This document shows, piece by piece, positions 1 to 5,092 of a DNA stretch of 5,509 nt. Made by a program: the position numbers and the translations under genes. The stretch covers positions 1 through 5,509 of the forward strand of contig DATKBL010000115.1 in assembly GCA_035513995.1 (NCBI GenBank). The letters are read 5' to 3'. Origin of the DNA: DASUTW01 sp035513995. Lineage in GTDB: Bacteria; Actinomycetota; UBA4738; CALAEC01. The notes beneath the pieces are model-generated. The model worked only from the letters and a program-made list of their open reading frames with translations. It ran no database searches and was not told where the DNA came from. Within the stretch, counting starts at the first letter, position 1. Each line of letters starts with the position of its first letter.

Positions 1-1074
1 CGGCAGCCCGCCGTGACCGCGGACCCATCTCTCCTGTGTCGAGCGGAGGGCATCGACGCGCTGATCGAGGTCACGGGCACCATCGGTTACGCGGCTGCGA
101 TCGTCCTGGAGGCGATGGCGAACGGGAAGCACGTCGTGCTCATGAACGCGGAGCTGGACGGGACCGTCGGCCCCATCCTCCAGGTGCACGCACAGCGCGC
201 GGGAGTCGTCCTCACCGGAAGCGACGGCGATCAGCCCGGCGTGCTGATGAACCTGTATCGGTTCGTCCGCGGCATCGGCCTCACCCCGCTCCTGTGCGGG
301 AACATCAAGGGGCTGCACGACCCCTATCGCAACCCCACCACGCAGGCGGGGTTCGCCGCCCGGTGGGGCCAGAACCCGTCGATGGTGACCAGCTTCGCGG
401 ACGGGACCAAGATCTCCTTCGAGCAGGCGGTGGTGGCCAACGCGACCGGCATGCGCGTCGCGAAGCGCGGGATGCACGGGTATCAGCACGAGGGTCACGT
501 CGACGAGCTCACGGAGCGATTCGACGTGGACGAGCTACGAGAGCTCGGAGGGATCGTGGACTACGTGGTCGGCGCGCAACCGAGCCCCGGCGTCTTCGTC
601 CTGGGAACGCACGACGATCCCCAGCAGCGGCACTACCTGGAGCTGTACAAGCTCGGCTCCGGGCCCCTCTACAGCTTCTACACCCCCTACCACCTGTGCC
701 ACTTCGAGGCCCCGCTCTCGGTAGCCCGTGCCGTGCTCTTCTCGGATGCAGCGCTCCAGCCGATCTGGGGCCCCAGGGTCGATGTCGTCGCCACGGCGAA
801 GACCGATCTGGCGGCCGGCACCGTCCTCGACGGCCTTGGTGAGTATACGACCTACGGACTGTGCGAGAACCACGAAACGACGGTGGAGGAAGACCTCCTG
901 CCCATCGGCCTGGCGGAGGGCTGCCGACTGCGACGAAGCGTGGCCAGGGACGAGGTCCTGAGGTACGCCGACGTCGAGGTCCCATCGAGCCGTCTCGAGG
1001 ACCGGCTCCGGGACGAGCAGGCCCGCCATTTCTCACAGGTTGACGCATCCGAGACGGCCGGCCGGGCCCTCTGA
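1..1074 (+). CDS. COG4091 homoserine dehydrogenase-like NAD(P)-dependent oxidoreductase with C-terminal SAF domain (5' end outside window)
   Basis: The frame is open from base 1, so the N-terminus, including the Rossmann GxGxxG loop, lies upstream; the GTG at 13 is probably internal. The 357 visible residues start at the end of the dinucleotide-binding domain (DALIEVTGT, then NGKHVVLMNAELDGTVGP). They continue through the family's conserved core (GDQPGVLMNLYRFVRG, GNIKGLHDPYRNP, TSFADGTKISFE, GIVDYVVGAQPSPGVFVLG, GPLYSFYTPYHLCHFE). A SAF-like segment follows at about 770-990 (AKTDLAAGTVLDGLG ... LPIGLAEGCRLRR ... YADVEVP). This order matches COG4091, 'predicted homoserine dehydrogenase with SAF domain', usually about 430 aa. 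Despite the name, members are seldom true threonine-pathway enzymes; many sit in sugar-acid, polyol or surface-sugar gene sets, and the substrate here is unknown. The stop lies only 6 bp from the stop of the convergent cytidylyltransferase gene. I am confident of the family but not of the reaction. Confidence 0.88.
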   Translation, partial: RQPAVTADPSLLCRAEGIDALIEVTGTIGYAAAIVLEAMANGKHVVLMNAELDGTVGPILQVHAQRAGVVLTGSDGDQPGVLMNLYRFVRGIGLTPLLCGNIKGLHDPYRNPTTQAGFAARWGQNPSMVTSFADGTKISFEQAVVANATGMRVAKRGMHGYQHEGHVDELTERFDVDELRELGGIVDYVVGAQPSPGVFVLGTHDDPQQRHYLELYKLGSGPLYSFYTPYHLCHFEAPLSVARAVLFSDAALQPIWGPRVDVVATAKTDLAAGTVLDGLGEYTTYGLCENHETTVEEDLLPIGLAEGCRLRRSVARDEVLRYADVEVPSSRLEDRLRDEQARHFSQVDASETAGRAL

Positions 1075-1080
1075 CCCGCC

Positions 1081-1833
1081 TCAGTCGACGAGGTCGACGA
1101 GCCGCTCCGCCACATCGAGGTCCCGCCGGGTGACCACGTGCACGTTCGCCGGATCTCCCGGGACGGTCACCACCGTTTCCCCCAGCTCCTCGATGAGCAC
1201 GCTGTCCTCGATCGCCTGAGGTGCCTCGGCATGAGCCGCCCTGAGCACCCGCGCCCGGAACGCCTGTGGGGTCTGGGCGATGTGCAGGCCCTCCAATGGA
1301 GGGGTCTTGACCACCCTGTCGTCCTCCACGTGCTTGGGCGCCTCCGCGAGCGGCAGCACCGGGACCGCGGCGGCGGCGCCACCCTCGACGGCCTCGATCA
1401 CCGCCCGGAACAGACCCGTCGAGGCGAGAGGATGTGCCGCATCGTGGATCACCACGATCTCCGCATCGCCCGGCACGGCGGCCAGCCCGCAGCGAACGGA
1501 GTCGGCGCGCGTGACCCCACCGGATACGGTGGCCGTCACGGGAACGTCGAGCTCGGACGACGTCTCCGGAAGGACCACGACGACGGCGTCGCAGACCTCG
1601 GTCGCGGTACCGACCACCCGCTCCACGAGCGGCACGCCGCGGAGCGTCTCGAACTGCTTCGAGCCTCCGAACCGCCTCGAGGCCCCCGCGGCCAGGATGA
1701 CCGCCCAGACCTCACCGCGTGGGTTCCCACTGCGTACCCTCGCCACCCCCTCACCGTACCTCCAACTCCGATCGTCCTCGCTCAGGCCATCCCTTCTGGG
1801 CGGAATGGCATGGTCTGGTGTCCCATCGCTCAT
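1081..1833 (-). CDS. IspD/TarI-family cytidylyltransferase (2-C-methyl-D-erythritol 4-phosphate cytidylyltransferase-like, altered substrate pocket)
   Basis: Family members transfer CMP from CTP to a sugar-alcohol phosphate in the cytosol: IspD makes CDP-methylerythritol for isoprenoids, TarI makes CDP-ribitol. In the 250-aa reading the nucleotide-binding loop AVILAAGASRRFGGSKQF is at 44-61, with Arg54 and Lys59 matching E. coli Arg20 and Lys27. SGGVTRADSVRCGL (104-117), HDAAHP (130-135), QTPQAF (187-192) and PGDPANVHVVT (225-235) follow in the family order. The positions contacting methylerythritol phosphate in E. coli IspD differ: Arg109 to His134, Thr140 to Ala165, Arg157 to Leu180, Thr189 to Ile208, Lys213 to His232. 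The first 41 residues are polar and not family-like. An in-frame GTG at 1746, 12 nt after GGAGG, would give a more usual 221 aa and may be the true start. The call as canonical ispD is uncertain; a different polyol-phosphate substrate is possible. Confidence 0.85.
   Translation of the reverse strand: MSDGTPDHAIPPRRDGLSEDDRSWRYGEGVARVRSGNPRGEVWAVILAAGASRRFGGSKQFETLRGVPLVERVVGTATEVCDAVVVVLPETSSELDVPVTATVSGGVTRADSVRCGLAAVPGDAEIVVIHDAAHPLASTGLFRAVIEAVEGGAAAAVPVLPLAEAPKHVEDDRVVKTPPLEGLHIAQTPQAFRARVLRAAHAEAPQAIEDSVLIEELGETVVTVPGDPANVHVVTRRDLDVAERLVDLVD
1084..1101. repeat. Tandem 9-bp direct repeat at the 3' end of the cytidylyltransferase gene
   Basis: GTCGACGAG occurs twice back to back (1084-1092 and 1093-1101). 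On the minus strand it encodes the last residues, LVDLVD, just before the stop. It is a coding repeat that probably arose by slippage, with no evident regulatory role. Confidence 0.6.
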
Positions 1834-1841
1834 CCATCCGT

Positions 1842-1856
1842 CGTAGAGGTACTACG
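1842..1856. repeat. Small dyad upstream of the cytidylyltransferase ATG
   Basis: CGTAG and CTACG are perfect 5-bp arms separated by 5 bp (AGGTA). The dyad lies 9 bp upstream of the ATG at 1833 on the minus strand. If that start is used, it could be an operator half-site pair or a small leader hairpin. If the internal GTG at 1746 is the real start, it lies further inside the leader. An arm of this length can arise by chance, so confidence is low. Confidence 0.3.
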
Positions 1857-1867
1857 TCAGGCGCCGG

Positions 1868-1897
1868 GTGCCACAGGTCGTCCATCCCCCGTATGGT
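1868..1897 (+). promoter_or_regulatory. Weak candidate promoter for the response regulator gene
   Basis: TATGGT at 1892-1897 fits the actinobacterial -10 pattern TANNNT. Eighteen bases upstream lies GTGCCA (1868-1873), which matches TTGACA at 4 of 6 positions. Transcription would begin near 1904, leaving a leader of about 50 nt before the GTG at 1955. The -10 would then sit inside the 1882-1921 inverted repeat, which would favour an operator over an RNA hairpin. This is a consensus match by eye only. Confidence 0.25.
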
Positions 1898-1921
1898 CGT
1901 CCCCCGACCGAGGGGGGATGG
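1882..1921. promoter_or_regulatory. Nested inverted repeat (operator or leader hairpin) upstream of the response regulator
   Basis: CCATCCCCC (1882-1890) and GGGGGATGG (1913-1921) are perfect 9-bp complementary arms. Inside them, GGTCG (1895-1899) and CGACC (1905-1909) form a second perfect stem around TCCCC. Together they give a 40-nt interrupted stem-loop ending 33 bp before the GTG start at 1955. No T-run follows, so it is not a typical intrinsic terminator. It may be a dyad bound by the regulator itself or another factor, or a structured 5' leader. Confidence 0.55.
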
Positions 1922-1941
1922 CCGCAGGTGCCGGACGAGGC

Positions 1942-1947
1942 GGAGGG
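1942..1947 (+). promoter_or_regulatory. Ribosome binding site that decides the response regulator start
   Basis: GGAGGG stands 7 nt before the in-frame GTG at 1955. From that GTG the protein opens VRILLADAQ, the usual position of the receiver domain's first strand. In-frame candidates further upstream at 1868 and 1928 have poorer spacing, and the sequence they add (such as PPYGRPPTEGG) does not resemble a receiver N-terminus. Confidence 0.7.
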
Positions 1948-1954
1948 ACGCAAG

Positions 1955-2623
1955 GTGAGGATCCTGCTAGCGGACGCTCAGTCGCTGTTCCGCGAGGCGG
2001 TGAGGGCCGCCCTGGAGACGGAGCCGGACCTCGAGGTGGTCGAGGAGGCGAAGGACGGCCTGGAGGCCGTGGCCAAGGTGGTGCGGGCGGAGGTCGACGT
2101 AGCGTTGCTCGACGCCGCCCTCCCCAACTGCGACGGCGTGCGAGCCAGCGCGCTCATCACCGAGCAGTCCCCCGGCTGCCGCGTCATCCTCTTCAGCGAG
2201 GAGGAGGACGAGACCACCCTGCTGGCCGCCGTCGAGAACGGCGCCAGCGGCTATCTCACGAAGATGTCACCGCTGGATCACCTGGCCAAGATGGTCCGCG
2301 CCGTCCACCGAGGCGAGACCGCGATCCCCCGCGCGATGGTGGGGACGCTGCTCACCCGGCTGCTGCGGAGGCGAGCGGAGCACGACGAGGCGCTCCTGCA
2401 GGTTTCCCGCCTGACCCCGCGCGAGATGGAGGTGCTCGCGCTGCTGGCCGACGGGGGGAACAACGACGGGATCGCGCAGCGCCTCGTGATCAGCCCTCAG
2501 ACCGCGCGCACGCACGTCCAGAACGTCCTGCAGAAGCTGGGGGTGCACTCGAGGCTCGAGGCGGCCGCCCTGGTCCGCCGGACGGGGATCCTGGACACGA
2601 TCCGCGTGACGCCCTCGAGCTAG
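1955..2623 (+). CDS. NarL/FixJ (LuxR-type) response regulator, orphan, with atypical acidic pocket
   Basis: The 222-aa protein has the normal length for the family. The N-terminal receiver domain (about 2-118) has the likely phospho-acceptor Asp53 in VALLDAALP, the switch Ser81 in VILFSEEED and the conserved Lys103 in GASGYLTK. The acidic pair after strand 1, normally Asp-Asp, is Asp7-Ala8, so one metal ligand appears lost; phosphorylation may be weakened, or the protein may act independently of a kinase. A linker of Arg and Glu residues (about 135-148) leads to a LuxR-type helix-turn-helix at about 151-213 (LTPREMEVLALLADG, then ISPQTARTHVQNVLQKLGVHSR), complete and typical. No histidine kinase is in the window. 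The gene ends in a CTAG stop overlap with the convergent BldD-like gene. The start at 1955 is chosen for its Shine-Dalgarno site. The regulon is unknown. Confidence 0.93.
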   Translation: MRILLADAQSLFREAVRAALETEPDLEVVEEAKDGLEAVAKVVRAEVDVALLDAALPNCDGVRASALITEQSPGCRVILFSEEEDETTLLAAVENGASGYLTKMSPLDHLAKMVRAVHRGETAIPRAMVGTLLTRLLRRRAEHDEALLQVSRLTPREMEVLALLADGGNNDGIAQRLVISPQTARTHVQNVLQKLGVHSRLEAAALVRRTGILDTIRVTPSS

Positions 2624-3117
2624 CTCTCCGAGTCGCCGTCGCCGATCATCGCGGGCCGGAGCTTCCGCAGGATCACTCCGGGATCCTCACCCGACCCGAG
2701 GATGGCCACCCGAAGGTCCCCGGAGCGGATCGTGACGATCGCGCTCTCCGGCGCCCCCCGGTCCTCGCGGACGCGACGCAGGAGCCGGCCGAGGACCTCG
2801 CGGGCCGACTGCTCGACCAGGCCGAGCCGGGACTGGTCGATCGCGATCCGGCGCCGGACCTCCGGGTAGAGGTCCTCGAGGGCCTCCCCCAGCAGCTGAT
2901 CCGGAAGGCGGTGATAGAAGCCGGCGAGCGCCGCGAACCGCTGCAGCGAGATCGACCGCTCCCCCCGTTCGTAGCCGGCCACGGTCGAGGTCTTGAAGCG
3001 TCCGCCGGTCCGTCGGGCGACGTCCTGGAGGGAGAGACCCTCCTCCTGCCGCGCCCTTCTGAGGACCGCCCCTACCGCGCGATCGAAGTGAGCCGACTCG
3101 GGGGTCCCATGTTTCAA
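2620..3117 (-). CDS. BldD-like XRE-family transcriptional regulator, full length with putative c-di-GMP-binding C-terminal domain
   Basis: The 165-aa protein matches BldD in size (about 167 aa) and layout. The XRE helix-turn-helix spans about 12-75 (DRAVGAVLRRARQEEGLSL, GRFKTSTVAGYERGERS, FAALAGFY). A linker follows (about 80-105, with RIAIDQSRLG), then a C-terminal domain (REVLGRLLRRVRED ... SAIVTIRSGDLRVAIL). Streptomyces BldD binds c-di-GMP through RGD-X8-RQDD. Here the equivalent is Arg117-Glu-Asp119, then 11 residues, then Arg131-Ser-Gly-Asp134, so the charged residues are kept but the spacing is three longer. BldD represses developmental genes when dimerised by c-di-GMP; that role is only inferred here. 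The TTG start at 3117 has GGGAGG 5 nt upstream, and no closer ATG is in frame. A much longer reading to 3513 would run through the divergent peptidase start. The stop overlaps that of the response regulator. Confidence 0.9.
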   Translation of the reverse strand: MKHGTPESAHFDRAVGAVLRRARQEEGLSLQDVARRTGGRFKTSTVAGYERGERSISLQRFAALAGFYHRLPDQLLGEALEDLYPEVRRRIAIDQSRLGLVEQSAREVLGRLLRRVREDRGAPESAIVTIRSGDLRVAILGSGEDPGVILRKLRPAMIGDGDSES

Positions 3118-3122
3118 AGCCG

Positions 3123-3128
3123 CCTCCC
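3123..3128 (-). promoter_or_regulatory. Ribosome binding site supporting a TTG start for the BldD-like gene
   Basis: On the minus strand GGGAGG lies 5 nt before TTG at 3117. The in-frame codons further upstream (VVRSGWEAA) offer no ATG or GTG near a Shine-Dalgarno site. A nearby ATG is in another frame. Confidence 0.65.
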
Positions 3129-3182
3129 ATCCTGACCGAACGACCCCCCGATCGCTAGCGCAAGGGCGTACCAGATTCCGTA

Positions 3183-3194
3183 CGGCTGCAGCCG
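3183..3194. promoter_or_regulatory. Perfect 12-bp palindrome in the divergent BldD-like/peptidase intergenic region
   Basis: CGGCTGCAGCCG is self-complementary. It lies 66 bp upstream of the BldD-like start and 120 bp upstream of the peptidase start, a plausible place for a shared operator. It does not match the published Streptomyces BldD site (TNAC-N5-GTNA). The rest of 3118-3314 contains GC-rich sequence and no further gene I can support. No bound protein can be named. Confidence 0.35.
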
Positions 3195-3300
3195 GCCCCG
3201 AGCGTAGTGGGGCGCCGGCCCGCGCCCAGGCAAACCGGCTCCACCGAACAGCGTAGATTTTCCCATGAAGATGGATGGTCTCCCTCCGGACCGGCCTTCC

Positions 3301-3306
3301 TAGACT
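3301..3306 (+). promoter_or_regulatory. Candidate -10 element for leaderless or near-leaderless transcription of the peptidase gene
   Basis: TAGACT fits the actinobacterial -10 pattern TANNNT and ends 8 nt before the ATG at 3315, so transcription would start at or just before the start codon. No Shine-Dalgarno sequence stands between it and the ATG, which agrees with a leaderless mRNA, common in actinobacteria. No convincing -35 is visible upstream, so this remains tentative. Confidence 0.35.
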
Positions 3307-3314
3307 GACCGCCC

Positions 3315-4691
3315 ATGCGCCGTCCACACTTCCCCACCTCTCGTCTCCGCGTCGCTCGCGGGCTGGCACTCTGCGTCTTGACTTTGAGTGTGATGTGGGG
3401 ACCGTGGTCCCTCGCATGGCCGGCGGAGCTCGCCGCACTCGATCCTCCTCCGAACCCACCCGGCCAGGGCAAACCGGGCGCAGAACCTTCCCCGGAACCG
3501 GAGCCGGAGCCAACGCCTACGCCCACACCCGCCCCACCTCCACCGGAGGGGTCCCCCGCCCCGCCCTCCAAGATCGTTCCCAAGCCGGACACGGGGAAGG
3601 CATCGCAGCAGGGCCCGTCGGGGCCGGGCCCGGCGAGCCCGGGCGGCAGGCATCCCGGCGAACCGCCCCCGAAGGAGGATTGCATCGCGGCGCTCGCGCG
3701 GTCCGGCGTCGCGCCGGTTCTGGGCCCCGCCAACAACACCGATCAGCTCGTCCGGACGCTCTCCCGCCTCGAGCGCCGGGGGATCTCGGTCCGGCAGGGC
3801 CTGCTCCGAGCGGCCGGGCCGTTCCCGGTCGCCGGTGAGGCGACGTGGGCCAACGACTGGCACGCCGCCCGCTGCAACCCCTCCCCCCACCTCCACAAGG
3901 GGATCGACATCTTCGCCCGGGCCGGCACGCCGCTGGTCGCCGTGGCCGACGGCCTCGTCACGCAGAAGGGCGTCGGAGCGGTCAGCGGCCTGAAGGTCGA
4001 GATCAGGGACGCCGACGGCGTCGAGTACTTCTACGCCCACCTCAGCGGCTTCGCCCCGGGCCTGGCCCTGGGCCAGGTCGTGGAGACCGGCGACGTGCTC
4101 GGGTACATGGGGACGACGGGGAACGCGGTGGGGACCTCCCCGCACGTGCACTTCGAGATCCAGCCGCACGGCGTGGCGGTGCCTCCCAAGCCCTTCGTCG
4201 ACCGGTGGATCGCGACCGCCGAGGCGCGAGCGCGGCGGTGGGTGCGCGCGGCCCGCACGGGGGCCGTCGCCGAGCCTCCGCGCGAGGAGCCGGCGGTCCG
4301 AGGGGTGGAGGCGACGCGCCTGCGGACCTTGGCGGATCCGGCCTCGCAGCCGGCGGCGCTGCCCTCGTGGGGCGCCCTCGAGCCCTCGCCCGCCGGGAGC
4401 TCGCCCGTCGATTGGCGGAGGACCGGCCTCGCGGGCTCGGCCCTGGCCTTGGGGACGGGCCTCCTGGTCGCCGGCCGGCGCCGTCGCGACCTCCAGCTCT
4501 TCGAGGCACGGAGCCGGTCCCTCGAGGCCTGGGGACTCGTCCCCAGCGGCGAGGCCGCCGGCGCCGATCCGGCGCCGGCGAACGCCCCCGCGAGAGCGAG
4601 GGCCGGGCGGCTCGGAGTGGTCGGCGCCGTGCTGCTGGCCGCGGCGCTGATCGGCCTCTACCTGCGTCGAGGCCGAGGGCCCGGCGCCTAG
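3315..4691 (+). CDS. Secreted M23 (LytM/lysostaphin-type) zinc metallopeptidase with C-terminal transmembrane segments
   Basis: This 458-aa protein probably cuts peptidoglycan cross-bridges or stem peptides outside the membrane. A basic start (RRPHFPTSRLRVAR) and hydrophobic stretch (about 16-37) form an export signal, with possible cleavage after AWPA or near ELAA. Residues 43-120 are a disordered Pro-rich linker with EP and TP repeats. The M23 domain spans about 165-300, and all expected zinc and catalytic residues are present: His194 and Asp198 (HKGID), His242 (YAHL), His277 and His279 (SPHVHFE). Two hydrophobic helices follow at about 370-387 and 433-450, the first ending in RRRR. The segment RRTG-hydrophobic-RRRR recalls a degenerate sortase signal, but it is internal and lacks LPXTG. 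The enzyme is therefore likely membrane-tethered. It lies divergent to the BldD-like gene, and its stop overlaps that of the second BldD-like gene. Its exact bond specificity is unknown. Confidence 0.92.
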   Translation: MRRPHFPTSRLRVARGLALCVLTLSVMWGPWSLAWPAELAALDPPPNPPGQGKPGAEPSPEPEPEPTPTPTPAPPPPEGSPAPPSKIVPKPDTGKASQQGPSGPGPASPGGRHPGEPPPKEDCIAALARSGVAPVLGPANNTDQLVRTLSRLERRGISVRQGLLRAAGPFPVAGEATWANDWHAARCNPSPHLHKGIDIFARAGTPLVAVADGLVTQKGVGAVSGLKVEIRDADGVEYFYAHLSGFAPGLALGQVVETGDVLGYMGTTGNAVGTSPHVHFEIQPHGVAVPPKPFVDRWIATAEARARRWVRAARTGAVAEPPREEPAVRGVEATRLRTLADPASQPAALPSWGALEPSPAGSSPVDWRRTGLAGSALALGTGLLVAGRRRRDLQLFEARSRSLEAWGLVPSGEAAGADPAPANAPARARAGRLGVVGAVLLAAALIGLYLRRGRGPGA

Positions 4692-5065
4692 TCAACCTCG
4701 TCGGAGGACGTCCTCGTCGCGGCGTTGACGGTCTCCGCGACGTCCCGGGGAAGCACGACCACGACCTCCATGTCTCCGTGGCGGATCAGCGACAGCACGT
4801 CCGAGAGGATCTCGTCGGGGTGCGTGGCGTAGAACCGCGCCAGGGAGAGGAACCGGGACACGGAGATCGAGCGCTCCCCCCGCTCGTAGCCCGCCACGGT
4901 CGACGGCTTGAACCGACCCTCCGTGAGCCGCTCGACGTCCTTGAGCGAGAGACCGGCGGCGTCACGAGCCCGCCGCAGAGCGGTACCGACCGCTCGATCC
5001 AGGTGATGCACGTCGAGAACGGTAGACGGTACGCCGGGCGCTGTGGAGTCGTGCATCCTCCCCAC
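4688..5065 (-). CDS. Short BldD-like XRE-family regulator lacking most of the C-terminal ligand domain
   Basis: This 125-aa protein is a paralogue of the regulator at 2620-3117. The helix-turn-helix (about 23-86: DRAVGTALRRARDAAGLSL, GRFKPSTVAGYERGERS, RFLSLARFY) is nearly identical through the DNA-recognition segment. After DEIL (84-87) about 50 residues present in the longer copy are missing. The protein then resumes with SLIRHGDMEVVVVL (92-105), matching TIRSGDLRVAIL of the long copy. It thus keeps an RxxD-like element (Arg95-Asp98) but has no RxD partner, so c-di-GMP binding as in BldD is unlikely. It could compete for the same operators or act without ligand. The GTG start at 5065 lacks a clear Shine-Dalgarno site; an ATG at 5056 directly follows GGGGAGG, which is too close. 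It lies 27 bp downstream of the deacylase gene and may be cotranscribed with it. Confidence 0.85.
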   Translation of the reverse strand: MGRMHDSTAPGVPSTVLDVHHLDRAVGTALRRARDAAGLSLKDVERLTEGRFKPSTVAGYERGERSISVSRFLSLARFYATHPDEILSDVLSLIRHGDMEVVVVLPRDVAETVNAATRTSSDEVD

Positions 5066-5092
5066 GCGTCGGTAGGTCAGGGGACGACCGGC

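Noticed and set aside
36..842. A 268-codon plus-strand frame inside the COG4091 gene.
   Set aside because: It is out of frame with a clearly conserved protein and consists mostly of Arg, Gly and Ala codons.
1060..1090. Possible terminator between the oxidoreductase and cytidylyltransferase stops (GGCCGGCCGGGCC).
   Set aside because: It is GC-rich and partly self-complementary, but lies inside the coding end, has no T-run on either side and gives no clean stem-loop.
1138..3135. A 665-codon open frame on the plus strand spanning three other genes.
   Set aside because: It is rich in Arg, Pro and Gly, has no family motifs, and runs antisense to the cytidylyltransferase and the BldD-like gene and out of frame with the response regulator. 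It is a high-GC shadow frame.
3254..3259. TAGATT as an alternative -10 for the peptidase.
   Set aside because: The -35 position (CAAACC around 3231) shows no match to TTGACA, and the resulting leader would still lack a ribosome binding site.
3118..3513. N-terminal extension of the BldD-like gene to an ATG at 3513, giving 297 aa.
   Set aside because: The added 132 residues are not family-like and would overlap the signal-peptide region of the divergent peptidase; the TTG at 3117 has a good ribosome binding site and gives BldD length.
3480..3545. Microsatellite-like repeats (EP and TP codons) in the peptidase gene.
   Set aside because: This is an ordinary low-complexity Pro-rich linker common in secreted actinobacterial wall proteins, not a separate element.
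3300..4169. A 289-codon minus-strand frame opposite the peptidase.
   Set aside because: It is antisense to a gene with intact catalytic motifs, and its composition is Arg/Gly/Asp-rich shadow sequence with no recognisable domain.
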